This document shows positions 18,379 to 26,889 of a DNA stretch of 64,000 nucleotides, one piece after another. The translations under genes were made by a program, and so were the position numbers. Source of the stretch: DASSJT01 sp963715025 (GTDB lineage: Bacteria; Actinomycetota; Actinomycetes; Actinomycetales; Dermatophilaceae); assembly GCA_963715025.1 (NCBI GenBank), contig CAVQQQ010000009.1, positions 62,001-126,000 on the forward strand, read 5' to 3'. The notes beneath the pieces are model-generated. The model did not search any database. It had not been told where the DNA came from and saw only the letters and a list, made by a program, of their open reading frames with translations. Numbering within the stretch: position 1 is the first letter of the stretch; the number at the start of each line of letters is the position of its first letter.

Positions 18379-18768
18379 TCAGCCTGCGTCTGTTACTGCG
18401 TCAACCTCGACCTCGATCAGCCAATCCGGGTCGATGAAGCGCGAGACCTCGACGAACGTGCAGGCAGGACGGGTGCTCGAGAACAGTTCACCGTGCACGG
18501 CCGCGGCCTTCCGCCAGTTTCGTATGTCGGTCAGCATGACCCTCGTCCGGACCACATCCCCTGGGCCAGCCCCGACAGCGGTCAGCGCCTCGAATGCGAT
18601 CTCGAAGCACCGGTGGGTCTGGGCCGCGAGATCTCCCCGACCCACGGTGGCGCCGTCCGATCCGACCGGTGCGGTGCCCGACACGCAAACGAGATCACCA
18701 GCGCGGATCGCCCTGGAGAACCCGATCTCCGGCTCGAGGGGCGATCCCGACGACGCGACTCTCCTCAT
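18379..18768 (-). CDS. RidA family (YjgF/YER057c/UK114) protein
   Basis: This 129-residue protein starts at ATG 18768 (MRRVASSGSPLEPEIG). It shows the RidA core: GDLVCVSGTAPVG, an alternating strand/helix middle (THRCFEIAFEALTAVGAGPGDVVRTRVMLTDI, about 55-86), and the C-terminal RPACTFVEVSRFI DPDWLIEVEVDA. RidA enzymes hydrolyse reactive enamine/imine intermediates such as 2-aminoacrylate; the substrate-binding Arg/Glu pair seems partly kept (RPACT, EVEVDA). It is in the same orientation as the amidase. Confidence 0.85.
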   Translation of the reverse strand: MRRVASSGSPLEPEIGFSRAIRAGDLVCVSGTAPVGSDGATVGRGDLAAQTHRCFEIAFEALTAVGAGPGDVVRTRVMLTDIRNWRKAAAVHGELFSSTRPACTFVEVSRFIDPDWLIEVEVDAVTDAG

Positions 18769-18821
18769 GGGCTCAAGAGCATCGCACCTTCGAGCATCAC
18801 TTTGGAGTTTCGAACCCGACC

Positions 18822-19157
18822 CTACGAGCCGAGCTTGGCGACTGTGAGCAGCACGGCGGAGTCTTGGAGCGCTTCGAGCGAGTGCCGACCGGTCGGCACG
18901 ATGAGCAGATCTCCAGGTGAGCCCTCCCATCCGTGGCCCCCGCCATTGAGCCGAACCCGACCTACCAACACGTGCACCGTGGCCTCGCCGGGACTCTCGT
19001 GCTCGTCGAGTGTGCGCCCTGCTGCCAGCGCGATCACGGTCTGGCGCAGCACATGCTCGTGGCCGCCGTAGACGGTGTCGGCGCTTCGCCCGCTGGAGGC
19101 CTGCCTTGCAAGCTTCAGCTGTTCCCGGGCGAGGGCGGTCAAAGAAGACTTCTCCAT
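18822..19157 (-). CDS. Cupin domain protein
   Basis: This 111-residue single-domain cupin starts at ATG 19157 (MEKSSLTALAREQ). The first cupin motif region reads GRTLDEHESPGEATVHVLVGRVRL and the second GDLLIVPTGRHSLEALQDSAVLL, with the His/Glu/His metal-binding pattern in place. The sequence resembles short stress-related or regulatory cupins near the N-terminal helical stretch AREQLKLARQASSGR. The start has only a GGTGGGG-like ribosome site. Whether it is an enzyme or a ligand binder cannot be told. It lies upstream of the RidA gene on the same strand. Confidence 0.75.
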   Translation of the reverse strand: MEKSSLTALAREQLKLARQASSGRSADTVYGGHEHVLRQTVIALAAGRTLDEHESPGEATVHVLVGRVRLNGGGHGWEGSPGDLLIVPTGRHSLEALQDSAVLLTVAKLGS

Positions 19158-20104
19158 GGGCCCCACCCTCGCACGGACACGGTGCGCAGTCGAAGCATCG
19201 AGCGTCCTCCCGGCGCCCGATGTGGCCCGCCTCCGCACCGGGAGAAGCATGGCCGCTCTTGAGGTTCGGCGCAGCAACACGCGTTCCAGACGTTGAAGCG
19301 GAACTGCGACCCCCGGTCCCTGGCCTGCGCCGTAACGGAATTTGTGCAGGTCACAGCTTCGGGTCGTTCCGGCTGCATGACGGTGATTGCCGCCGCTCGC
19401 GAGGCTCGTGCGCCCCAAAATGTGCCCCAAGCGCCTCGGCCAGGGAGAGCCACCGACCCGATCGCGGAGCAGTGGAGGGCGGCCGTCGAGGCGGTCGAGG
19501 CCGCCCTGACAGGGGAGGGTGATGTGGCGGTACACGGAGTGTGCACCGTGACCTCGCTGGAAGCTGCCGCAATGACGGGCACGGGGAGTGCCGACCGGAT
19601 GCTGCGGAGACGGGTCGGAGGCTCGGCGGTGAGGAGTGCCTCGGACTGGATCCGGGGCACTTCGTGTTGGGTGCGAGGTGCGGTGGGGTGCGCGAGGACG
19701 GCGCGCCAGCGCAGCCCGCATCGCGGGGCCCCATCGCGGGGGCCGCGTCGCGGCGAAGCCGCGCTTGAGCCAGTGAAGAAAGTCCTCACCGCCCGACTAC
19801 TGAGCTTCCCGTGCTCCGTCGGAGGATGCGCGACAGTCGTCCGCCAGCTGATCTGCGACAGTCGAGCATCCGGGACGCGGCTAATTGTTGACTTCTCGTA
19901 CGACGGCGGCCGGCCAGGCTGTTGTCGAGGTGCTCGGCGGGACGCTCTCTCATTACGGCGGCTGCCCACCCTGGAGGGTGTGGCTCTCATCTGGCATGCG
20001 GTCCCGCCGGGTGCCGTGGTGCGGCGTGGCTCAAGAGGGGATTGCCCGGCTCGAAGTAGCTCTGCCCGTCCTCGCCGAACTACTCGAGCGAGGAGGTCGA
20101 AGAG
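19158..20104. other. No supportable gene; GC-rich spacer
   Basis: These 947 bases have open frames in several phases, but all encode Arg/Pro/Ser-rich sequence without a recognisable domain. A short minus-strand piece near 19390-19450 (EALGAHFGAHEPRERRQ) has the flavour of a phage-integrase C-terminus but is too short to call. GC hairpins occur near 19715-19765. The 3' end, with GAGGAGG at about 20090, belongs to the IS110 fragment. Confidence 0.4.
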
Positions 20105-20305
20105 ATGAGCCGAGTGGTCGTGGGTGTGGACCCACACCAGAAGTCGGTCACGATCGAGGCGGTCGACGAGCACGGCACGGTGCTGGCGACCGGCCGGTTC
20201 GGCACCGATACGGCCGGCTGCCGGCTGATGAACAGGTACGTGCGGGACCAGTGGCCGCATCACGTGTGGGCGATCGAAGGCGCCCCACCGGACGAACGAC
20301 CTTGA
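20105..20305 (+). pseudogene. IS110-family transposase, N-terminal fragment
   Basis: This 66-residue stub has a good start (ATG after GAGGAGG). It reads VVVGVDPHQKSVTIEAVDEH, then VLATGRFGTDTAG and HHVWAIEGA, the opening RuvC-like DEDD fold of IS110 transposases with the first catalytic Asp. It stops matching at once after WAIEGA and ends within 7 residues, so the C-terminal serine transposase domain and most of the catalytic core are missing. It is a degraded insertion-sequence relic and cannot transpose. Confidence 0.8.
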
Positions 20306-20531
20306 CGGGCGACAAGCGCCGGCGCACACTCCCAGGCGCCGAGACCGAGCCCTTGACACAGAGGGGAACCAGATCCGGACGGTCCGTCGGTGGGGCCGCC
20401 ACTCGAGCGCAGCGGATGGGCCCTCGATCCGATCAGGAATCGAGAAGCGCCACGGTGCGGTCGGGCCTAGCCTTTCGACGGAAGGCCGGTATGACACCGA
20501 GCCCCTGAGCGTCAAGAAGGGAAGCCCGCGA

Positions 20532-20984
20532 ATGCCCGCGAACAATGATGCCATGACCGAGTCCGACGGCTTCAGCGCCGAGGAGCGTGCCGCGATAAAG
20601 GAGCGCGCCGCCGAGCTGCGCGCCGAGGGCAAGAAAGGCGCTAAGAAGGCCGACGGCCTGCAGGCGGTCCTCGACGCGATCGCGGAGATGGCGCCGGAAG
20701 ATCGCGCTCTCGCCGAGCGCGTGCATGTGACGGTGACCGCGAACGCCCCCGAGTTGTCGCCGAAGACCTGGTATGGGATGCCCGCCTACGCGAACGCGGA
20801 CGGCAAGGTCGTCGTGTTCTTCCAGGACGCGGGCAAGTTCAACTACCGGTACTCGACCCTGGGCTTCCAGGATGCGGCGAACCTCGACGACGGCGACCTG
20901 TGGCCGGTGTCGTACGCGCTTAGACAGTGGAGCCCCGCGGTGGAGAAGAAGGTCGTCGAGCTGGTGAAGGCCGCGATCTCCTGA
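20532..20984 (+). CDS. DUF1801/YdhG-like protein
   Basis: This 150-residue protein has a Lys/Glu-rich helical N-terminus (EERAAIKERAAELRAEGKKG), a middle helix, and the DUF1801 core: LSPKTWYGMPAYANADGKVVVFF, then FNYRYSTLGF and DDGDLWPVSYAL. DUF1801 proteins share a fold with frataxin-like iron-binding proteins; Bacillus YdhG was proposed as an iron chaperone, but activity is unproven for most. ATG at 20532 follows an AAGGGAAG stretch; an in-frame ATG at 20550 is also possible. The ORF is intact although it stands among degraded genes. Confidence 0.8.
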   Translation: MPANNDAMTESDGFSAEERAAIKERAAELRAEGKKGAKKADGLQAVLDAIAEMAPEDRALAERVHVTVTANAPELSPKTWYGMPAYANADGKVVVFFQDAGKFNYRYSTLGFQDAANLDDGDLWPVSYALRQWSPAVEKKVVELVKAAIS

Positions 20985-21192
20985 CCGTTGCCGCGACGGC
21001 CGCGGCGCGCGCGTGGTCCTCGGGTACTGCGGCTTCGGATGGCTCCGCCTTAGCACCTGCCGTCAAGACCTACCGTGCCACAGCTCTGAGCGCAGTCGCC
21101 CATCCAGCCACGGCGTGAACGAGGGCACAGACAGCGGCATTTCCGGACATCGTTCGCGGCGCGTCAAATGGTGCGGGTGTGACCCGTGGGAC

Positions 21193-21543
21193 TTACACGT
21201 CGCGGGTCGACCGCGGGAACGTCGTCGGGGTGAAGTGGATCGCGCCGGCCGGCAGCATCCACGGCATCGCGACAAGCTCGAAGACGCCGGCTCGGACGGC
21301 CGGGTCTTCGCCCTTGAGCCGCAGCGCCTCGTCGGGCTCACAGCGCAGGATCGACAGGCCGCGGTAGTGCCGCAGGCCGCTCGGGTCGCCGAGCGGGCCG
21401 GCAGCGAGCAGCACGCCACGGTCGTGGAGGTCGGCGAGGTGGCTCAGGTGCGCGTCCTGGAGCCGGTCGGCCTCCTCCTCCGAGAGCTGCGGCGGGTCGT
21501 CCGGGGTTACGAGCAGCACGACGGTGTAGCGGTCGAAGTCCAT
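21193..21543 (-). CDS. YciI family protein
   Basis: This 116-residue protein matches the YCII-related domain over its length: an opening beta strand (DRYTVVLLVT), LSEEEADRLQDAHLSHLADL with the conserved His near residue 33, GVLLAAGPLGDP, and AVRAGVFELVAMPWMLPAGAIH. YciI-like proteins are small ferredoxin-fold dimers with a His-Asp pair; some act as dehalogenase-like or dioxygenase-like enzymes. It differs from the DGPF type encoded beside the sigma factor at 12.7 kb. There is no clear ribosome site. Confidence 0.82.
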   Translation of the reverse strand: MDFDRYTVVLLVTPDDPPQLSEEEADRLQDAHLSHLADLHDRGVLLAAGPLGDPSGLRHYRGLSILRCEPDEALRLKGEDPAVRAGVFELVAMPWMLPAGAIHFTPTTFPRSTRDV

Positions 21544-21667
21544 GCCGGCGATCGTAGGCGGTTCAGCTCAGCACCACTCGGGCCTAAGTCCAGTCCTTTC
21601 TACTCGTTGAATATGTCAGTTCGGCACGTCCACGCCAACAGCGGCAAGAGCGGACGGGTGAGTTTCC

Positions 21668-22054
21668 TCAGCGTGGCGCGGGTTCGAAGAGTTCGATGAG
21701 GTTGCCGGCGGGGTCGGTGATCAGGATTTGGCGTCCGCCGGGGCCGGCTGTGACGTCGCTGCGGAAAGATAGCCCGGCTTGGCGCAGCCGGTCGACTTCG
21801 GCGTCTAGGTCGGTGACGATCAGATGGATGCGGTTGCGGCCCGCGTCCGCGAAATCGTCGGGCGTGGCCCGGGCGCCGGAGCTCGCTGGGCCGGACAGCA
21901 GCAGCCGCAGCGGTCCGCGGGTCACGTCTGCGAAGGCGGGTGCTGGGTTGGTCCGCAAGGTGAAGCCGAGGTGGGTGGTGTAGAAGTCGATGGCGGCGGC
22001 TACGTCATCCACGACGTACCGAACGTTGGCCAGCTCATCGGGTGTTGTAGTCAC
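21668..22054 (-). CDS. VOC family (glyoxalase/bleomycin-resistance) protein
   Basis: This 128-residue protein has the two beta-alpha-beta-beta-beta units of the vicinal oxygen chelate fold: ANVRYVVDDVAAAIDFYTTHLGF at the start, RIHLIVTDLDAEVDRLRQAG in the middle, and the closing GRQILITDPAGNLIELFEP. Start at GTG 22054, which has GGAGG 8 bases upstream; the frame is open further but the added residues are not family-like. Members bind a divalent metal or sequester drugs; the function here is unknown. Divergent from the SnoaL-like gene; the 180 bases between them should hold both promoters. Confidence 0.86.
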   Translation of the reverse strand: MTTTPDELANVRYVVDDVAAAIDFYTTHLGFTLRTNPAPAFADVTRGPLRLLLSGPASSGARATPDDFADAGRNRIHLIVTDLDAEVDRLRQAGLSFRSDVTAGPGGRQILITDPAGNLIELFEPAPR

Positions 22055-22236
22055 GATTGGACCTCCGGCTTTCGTGTGGACTGGGTCGATCCGATAAAGC
22101 AAGCAGTCTGCCCATCCACCGACGCGCTGTCACGAGGAGACCAGGCTCTCCGCGGCAGATCGGGACAGTCGTCCACGCTGCGACATCTCCGCTGTCACGC
22201 CTGTGCAAACCGCCGAGCCGGGAGCATGCTGAGCGC

Positions 22237-22635
22237 ATGACTGATCGCGACGCCTTCTTGGCCTGGGTCAAGTCCGCGCTGTACGACGCGGAGGTCGCCG
22301 TACACAACGGCGATGCGGCCCCACGGCGGGCGATCTGGTCCCGTAACGAGCCCGTGACCATCCTGGGAGCGTTGCGCAACGCCTACGGGCGGCAAGAGGT
22401 GGACGAGGCATTCACTGTGCTCGAGACGAGTTTCTCCGACTGCACGTCATATGAGTTCGAATTGCAGGCGTATGACGTGGTGGGTGACATGGCCTATACC
22501 GCGGGCCTGGAGCACACTTCGGCATCGATGGACGGTACGCCGCGCAGTTACACCTTGCGGGCCACCCAGGTGTATCGCCGCGAGGGCGGCGAGTGGAAGG
22601 TCGCCCATCGGCATGCTGACACCGTGCCGGAGTGA
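22237..22635 (+). CDS. SnoaL-like / NTF2-fold protein
   Basis: This 132-residue protein starts at ATG 22237 (MTDRDAFLAWVKSALYDAEVA). It shows the small alpha+beta barrel of the SnoaL/ketosteroid-isomerase-like group: an N-terminal helix, NEPVTILGALRNAYGRQEV, then strands YEFELQAYDVVGDMAYTAGLE and a final TLRATQVYRREGGEWKVAHRHADT. The ending strand with WKVAHRH is a hallmark of the YybH/DUF4440-like branch. No catalytic assignment can be made. It is followed by the zone of broken genes. Confidence 0.8.
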   Translation: MTDRDAFLAWVKSALYDAEVAVHNGDAAPRRAIWSRNEPVTILGALRNAYGRQEVDEAFTVLETSFSDCTSYEFELQAYDVVGDMAYTAGLEHTSASMDGTPRSYTLRATQVYRREGGEWKVAHRHADTVPE

Positions 22636-22714
22636 GGTGCCAAGTCAGGTCCGATACTCCGCAGGTCCGCGCACCATCCGCGGCATGAGCGTGCGTGGTG
22701 GAAGGCTCGGAGGC

Positions 22715-22950
22715 ATGATGTCCGCGTGGAGCGTCGAGTGTCCCCTCAACGACCAGGGCTTGGTCCGACTATTGGCACTGCCGCCGGTGAGACCGTCTTC
22801 ATGTGCGACAGCGGTGGCGAAGTCTGGCTTCGGCCATCGGACATCGGCGCCGTGGCCCCGGCCATCCCCACGGCACCCGATTGGCGCGAGTCACCCGACC
22901 TTCACGTCATCCCGGGACCACCAGTTGGGCAGTCACAGACGCCGGAAGAT
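22715..22950 (+). pseudogene. Frameshifted small conserved protein
   Basis: From ATG 22715 or 22718 (GGAGG just upstream) the frame reads CPLNDQGLVRLLALPP; at about 22790 the coding flavour jumps to another frame reading GETVFMCDSGGEVWLRP and PDWRESPDLHVIPG. The two parts fit together as one protein of about 75 residues, resembling small actinobacterial proteins of unknown function with a CDSxGEVWL centre. One indel separates them. The assignment rests on sequence feel and memory of similar proteins, so it is tentative. Confidence 0.4.
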
Positions 22951-22960
22951 CCTGACGCGG

Positions 22961-22986
22961 TGTCGAATCGGGCCGCCGCCGTTCGT
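22961..22986 (+). promoter_or_regulatory. Candidate ECF42-type promoter before broken YCII gene
   Basis: TGTCGA at 22961-22966, a 17-base spacer, then CGT at 22984-22986. It has the same geometry as the candidate promoter at 12574-12600, and lies about 50 bases before the start of the broken YCII gene. The -10 core reads CGTG instead of CGTC, so it may be weakened. Confidence 0.35.
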
Positions 22987-23034
22987 GGAGAAGGTGAGGG
23001 TGGCCGCGGGGGCGATCCAGGCAAAGGAGGAGAC

Positions 23035-23400
23035 CTGACCGAGTACCTCATCACGTTCAACGACGAGTGGGTGCCGACCACACGGACGAGGAGCTGCGCG
23101 AGAAGTGCAGGGCCGCCAGGGCGCTGGTGGAAGAGATGAAGGCTGCCGGGGTACCTCTTCACCGGCGGCCTGGACGAGCTGAACCCGCGTCAGTGTCGTG
23201 GTCGACGGCACGCCACGGTTTACCGACGGTCCGTTCGTCGAGTCCAGGAGCACCTCGGCGGCTTCGCCGCGGGATGTGGCCGATCGAGGAGGCGGCGCGG
23301 CTTGGGCGGAAAGATCGCGATGGCCGCGTTGGCCGCAGGAGGTGCGACGTTTCCAGGTCCCCATGCAAGATCCCGGAGATTTCGAACGGCGTCGCGGGCG
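23035..23400 (+). pseudogene. Frameshifted YCII/DGPF protein
   Basis: Translating three frames in turn gives one YCII-type protein: TEYLITFNDEWVP, then HTDEELREKCRAARALVEEM after about 23077, then DGTPRFTDGPFVES near 23210-23240, and a C-terminal part ending QEVRRFQVPMQDPGDFERR. At least three one-base shifts are needed, and the expected ATG is CTG at 23035 although AAAGGAGG sits 4 bases before it. It is broken but young enough to read. The promoter-like sequence upstream suggests it was once controlled by an ECF42 sigma factor. Confidence 0.75.
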
Positions 23401-23429
23401 TCCTGTCCGCGAGGCTCAAGTACGTTCGG

Positions 23430-24625
23430 CGATCGGGTTCGACCCCGAACTCGAGGCGATGCTCGGCAAAGTTGCTGTCGACGGTCGCGGATGGTCTTGA
23501 TCCGCTCCAGCTCGGCGGCGACGCGTTCGAGCGCGGCGTCGCGGGCGGCCTTGTCGCGCTCGGCTTCGGCGGGGTTGTGGCAGATGACCCACCGAACGGC
23601 CGGGCGTGGAGTCGAGCGCGGACTTCCTTGACGCGCAGGTTGTCGCGCACGCTCTGGTAGCGGCCCTGCCGGGACAGGGCCTGCTCGACCAGCGGCGCCG
23701 GCCGGTCGCGCATCCGCTCGCCGGCGATGCAGTGCCCGCCGGCGCGGGCGCAGGTAGCCCAGGTTCGTCGGTCGGAGGAGAACCCGCGGTCGACGACGGT
23801 GACCACGCGCCCGAGCCGCCAGTCCGCGCATGTCGTCCTTGACCTCGGGCATCACGGCCTGATCGTTGGTGTTGCCCGGCCAGCACCAGCACCCGCACCG
23901 GGATGCCCTCGCGGGTGACGGCCAGCCCGATCACGATCTGCGGCAGGTCGGGGCGGTGGTCCTTGGAGTGCCCGTACCGGCGGAACGCCTGCTCGCCGTC
24001 GTCGCTCTTCGGTGTCGCGCTCGAAGTAGGTGGAGGTGGTGTCGAAGAACAGCAGGTCGACCTCGAGGTTGAGCAGGTCGGCGACGGCGAAGAACACCGC
24101 CTCCTGCACCCTCGCCTCGGCGTCGGCCTCGACCAGCAGGTCCATCGCCCGGTAGGCCTGGTCATCGTCCATCGCCTCCAGACCGGGGATCGCGACGTCG
24201 CGGGTGACCCACTCGGCCGCGGCCAGCTTCGAGCACGGGGCGAGCGCCCGGTTGGCGACCAGCGCGAACAGCACCCGCTCGACGTCGGTGGTGAACCGCC
24301 GCGGGCCCGAGCACCTTCGCGCAGCGCGGCGTCGATGCCCAGCGGCGCGCCACAGCGCGTCGAGCAGCCACGCCGCGCCCAGCGGGCGCGACGCGGTCAC
24401 CCGCAGCCCGTCGCCGACCAGCACCGCGGCGTCGGCCGGCCCGCGTCCGGGTCGGGTTCGCCGAGGTAGCGGTTGATCGAGGAGACCAGCCGGCGCAGCC
24501 CATCGCGGTTGTAGATACCACCAGCAGTACCTCGCGAAGAACCCGTTCGGGTACGGCTGCCCCGCCAACACGGGCGTGCGCTTCCTCGAAATCGCCTGAC
24601 GCCTAATGGTCGACCGCGACCTCAT
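23430..24625 (-). pseudogene. IS1634-family transposase, multiply frameshifted
   Basis: The minus strand holds an ordered but broken transposase. Recognisable pieces in sequence: DGLRRLVSSINRYLGEPDPD, AAVLVGDGLRVTASRPLGAA, VERVLFALVANRALAPCSKL, the DDE-type block VDLLFFDTTSTYFE, FRRYGHSKDHRPDLPQIVIG, a VVTVVDRGFSSDRR block, and RDAALERVAAELERIKTIRDR. These fall in different frames, so six or more indels are needed, and the normal C-terminal end is missing where it meets the YCII pseudogene at about 23.43 kb. The pieces match the DUF4277/IS1634 type. No clean terminal inverted repeats were found by eye. Confidence 0.75.
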
Positions 24626-24780
24626 CGTGGAACGCTCGGAACTCGATCCCTCCTGGACGGTGATCGGCGGCCAAGCGTCGCCCGCTCATCGGCATGATCG
24701 CACCACCTCAGCGGCACGAGCGGACGTGCCGCAGGGCCGGTTGCCATGTCCCGAAGTCGCAAGTTACCTCGACAAGTGTG

Positions 24781-25007
24781 ATGGATGAGCCGACCATCGC
24801 CGCGTCGGCTCTAAAGCACGGCTTGGACGAACCGGAGATTCTCCACGCATACCGAAATCCGATCCGGATCTGGGATCTCGGTGACGGGTTCACCATGATG
24901 ACCGCGCGAACGCGGCGGCCATCATCCTCGAAGTCGGCTACATCCAGGGTGACACCGCCGTGGTTATCATCCATGCGATGCGCGCCCGAGAGAAGTTCCT
25001 CCGGTGA
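24781..25007 (+). pseudogene. Frameshifted small toxin-like protein
   Basis: ATG 24781 opens a frame reading ASALKHGLDEPEILHAYRNP and IRIWDLGDGFTMM; after about 24900 the sense continues one frame over as NAAAIILEVGYIQGDTAVVI then IHAMRAREKFLR and TGA at 25005-25007. The joined protein of about 75 residues resembles the small alpha/beta toxins encoded upstream of an HTH antitoxin in actinobacteria (helix with HGLDEPEI, strand LLEVG, and a closing HAMRARxKF). A single indel disables it. The family name is uncertain. Confidence 0.45.
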
Positions 25008-25224
25008 TTCCCAGGCCACGCACCATTGATGAATCCTTGCCCACGCCGACGAGCTCGCCGAACGGCTTGAGCAGTACGAGCCAAGCGATACCGACGGGCT
25101 GGACGTTGCGGCCGGTCTGTCCTGGGCTGCGATCGGAAGGATGGTCGGCACTAGCAGCGAGGCCGCACGACAGAGGTAGGCCAAAAAGGTCGCCCGATCA
25201 GCCTGGCCCGGATGCGGCAGATGA
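25004..25224 (+). pseudogene. Frameshifted HTH antitoxin-like protein
   Basis: The start overlaps the toxin-like stop (GTGA at 25004). The first residues read IPRPRTIDESL, then a one-base shift is needed to read HADELAERLEQYEPSDTDG and LSWAAIGRMVGTSSEAARQR, a typical helix-turn-helix that would bind DNA. A TAG at 25177-25179 interrupts it; without that codon the frame would continue AKKVARSAWPGCGR. Toxin-then-HTH order and 4-base overlap fit a type II toxin-antitoxin pair, now dead in both genes. Confidence 0.45.
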
Positions 25225-25249
25225 GTCCGTTTCCTGGGAGGCTGTTCTC

Positions 25250-25681
25250 GTGACTGGGTCTGAGCGTGACCGCGACGCGGTCGGGCGTGCTCGCCAGGCA
25301 AGGCCGCGGGACGCGTTGGGCCGGCCGCTGCCTTATGGCGCCGAAGGAGTGGAGCCGGTCTCGGAGGAGGCACTGCCGCCTGAGGAGACACTTAGGACGG
25401 CGCGAGAGCTCGTGGCAGTCGGTCGTCCTTTCGCCGCCCACGAGGTCCTTGAGGCGCGCTGGAAGGCCGGGCCGCCCGAGGAGCGGGACCTCTGGCAGGG
25501 ATTGGCGCAGGTCTGCGTGGCGATCACCCACGCCGGCCGCGGCAACCGGACGGGGGCGGAGCGGCTCTCCGATCGGGCAGCCGGGAAGTTGGCAGCCTAT
25601 GCCGCCACTGGACGCGGCACCTACGGCATTGACTTGAACGCCGTCATGGAATGCGCGCGAAGTCACGTCGGAAGGTATTAG
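25250..25681 (+). CDS. DUF309 domain protein
   Basis: This 143-residue intact protein starts at GTG 25250, with GGGAGG 8 bases upstream. The DUF309 core is clear: VAVGRPFAAHEVLEARWKAG, then EERDLWQGLAQVCVAITHAG and an RGNRTGAERL helix. The HEVLE and LWQGLAQ motifs form a helical pocket with conserved His/Glu; the biochemical role of the family is unknown. It stands intact between decayed genes, which suggests selection or later arrival. Confidence 0.82.
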   Translation: MTGSERDRDAVGRARQARPRDALGRPLPYGAEGVEPVSEEALPPEETLRTARELVAVGRPFAAHEVLEARWKAGPPEERDLWQGLAQVCVAITHAGRGNRTGAERLSDRAAGKLAAYAATGRGTYGIDLNAVMECARSHVGRY

Positions 25682-26479
25682 GGGGCAAGAATGTCGCCGA
25701 TCAGGTCACGCACCCATGTGGCGGGCTGACCGTAGAGCGGCAAACGCGGACGTCCGCGGCGTGTGCGGGGGGGCCAGTGAGTGTGGCAGCGATGGCTGCT
25801 CGGAGCGAGGCTATACGTTGGCCAGCGTGCTGCCGGATCCGTTGCCTGTGCCGTGGGAGACGAAGTCGAACTGGGTGCTGTGGTCCTCGGCCGATCTTCG
25901 AGCTCAGGTGGGCTTTCGATGGAGTCGGGATCAAGGGATGGCAAGACGGCGCGATGGTCGCTGATCAGCCGTGCGTCGGGTGAGGGACCTCGACATCGAG
26001 ATCCCGTACTCGTCGATGCGCATAGTGACTACGCTGACGGTCTGGGACATGGCCAGTCCCAAGACCGCCTCGTTCTCGGCTGCAGAGGTGGAGATCAGTT
26101 TCACCGCTCGATTCGACGTGGTGCGGTGGACGCTTGTGCCCACACGGCCTATGACTGGCGCCTTGAGCTCATCCTCGACGACCTCACCCGCTTGCTCGAC
26201 CCAGACTTCTCAGCGTTGGGCTGGTCTGGACTGGTCGACGACGCGGTCCGCCGAGTGGTGCCGCGAATGCGCCCTCATGCCCGGTTGCTGACGTACAGAG
26301 ACCTCCTCGGTCCGGACCGGTTTTCTCGATGGACACACAGCCTATGACTCCGAGTTGCGGGCTGTTGTCGACCATCACAGGCGCAGATGACCTTGCGAGC
26401 CACGTGTTCTCGGCGCTCGGTGGGAGCCGATTTCAGCACGTCCGCAGGTCGGCATGACCGTGTTCACTGCTCCGCTGTT
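25682..26479. other. Spacer with decayed coding fragments
   Basis: No intact gene is supportable. Short stretches look once-coding: LPDPLPVPWETKSNWVLWSS near 25830-25890, DLDIEIPYSSMRIVTTLTVW near 25985-26045, and YDWRLELILDDLTRLLDPDF near 26150-26210, each in a different frame of the plus strand. None could be assigned to a family. Confidence 0.4.
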
Positions 26480-26720
26480 TCAGTCCCGATGGTTCACGAT
26501 GTTGATGAGGTTGCCGTCTGGTGCCCGGACGAAGAACCGGCGAACACCCCATGGCTCCGTAGCTATCGGGTGCACGATCTCGTAGCCGAGTTTCTGAGCC
26601 GCTGCGCCAACGTCAGCCACTCGAAGGTTGGCCTGATGCGGGTGGCGCGCATGCGGTGCTCCTGGCTGCGGCGGATGCCGATGATGCTGGTCCGAACGCT
26701 GCGGGGTGCCTACTCGCGCG
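26480..26720 (-). pseudogene. VOC family protein, broken fragment
   Basis: The minus strand ends with a clean VOC-fold C-terminus: ANLRVADVGAAAQKLGYEIV and EPWGVRRFFVRAPDGNLINI before the TGA at 26480. Upstream of about 26660 the frame loses the family pattern, and residues that would pair with it appear in another frame, so there is at least one frameshift and probably a missing N-terminal half. It would not form a functional fold. Confidence 0.55.
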
Positions 26721-26889
26721 GTCCGGTGAGGGCTGTTCTCCCGTGGCTTCGGCGCGACCGGTCCGCGCGGCTGGGGTGCGTGCGTTCCGATGGGCGACAC
26801 AGGTCGGGACCCAAGCTCACGTCCGTCTCGCCGCGCAGGACAACATGCCACCCGGTCGACGCGCGCGCCAGGACCGGCAGACTGTACGG

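Noticed and set aside
19139..20632. 497-codon minus-strand frame and a 271-codon plus-strand frame in the same region
   Set aside because: Both have Arg/Ser/Pro-rich composition with no family likeness, and they overlap each other and the cupin, IS110 and DUF1801 genes.
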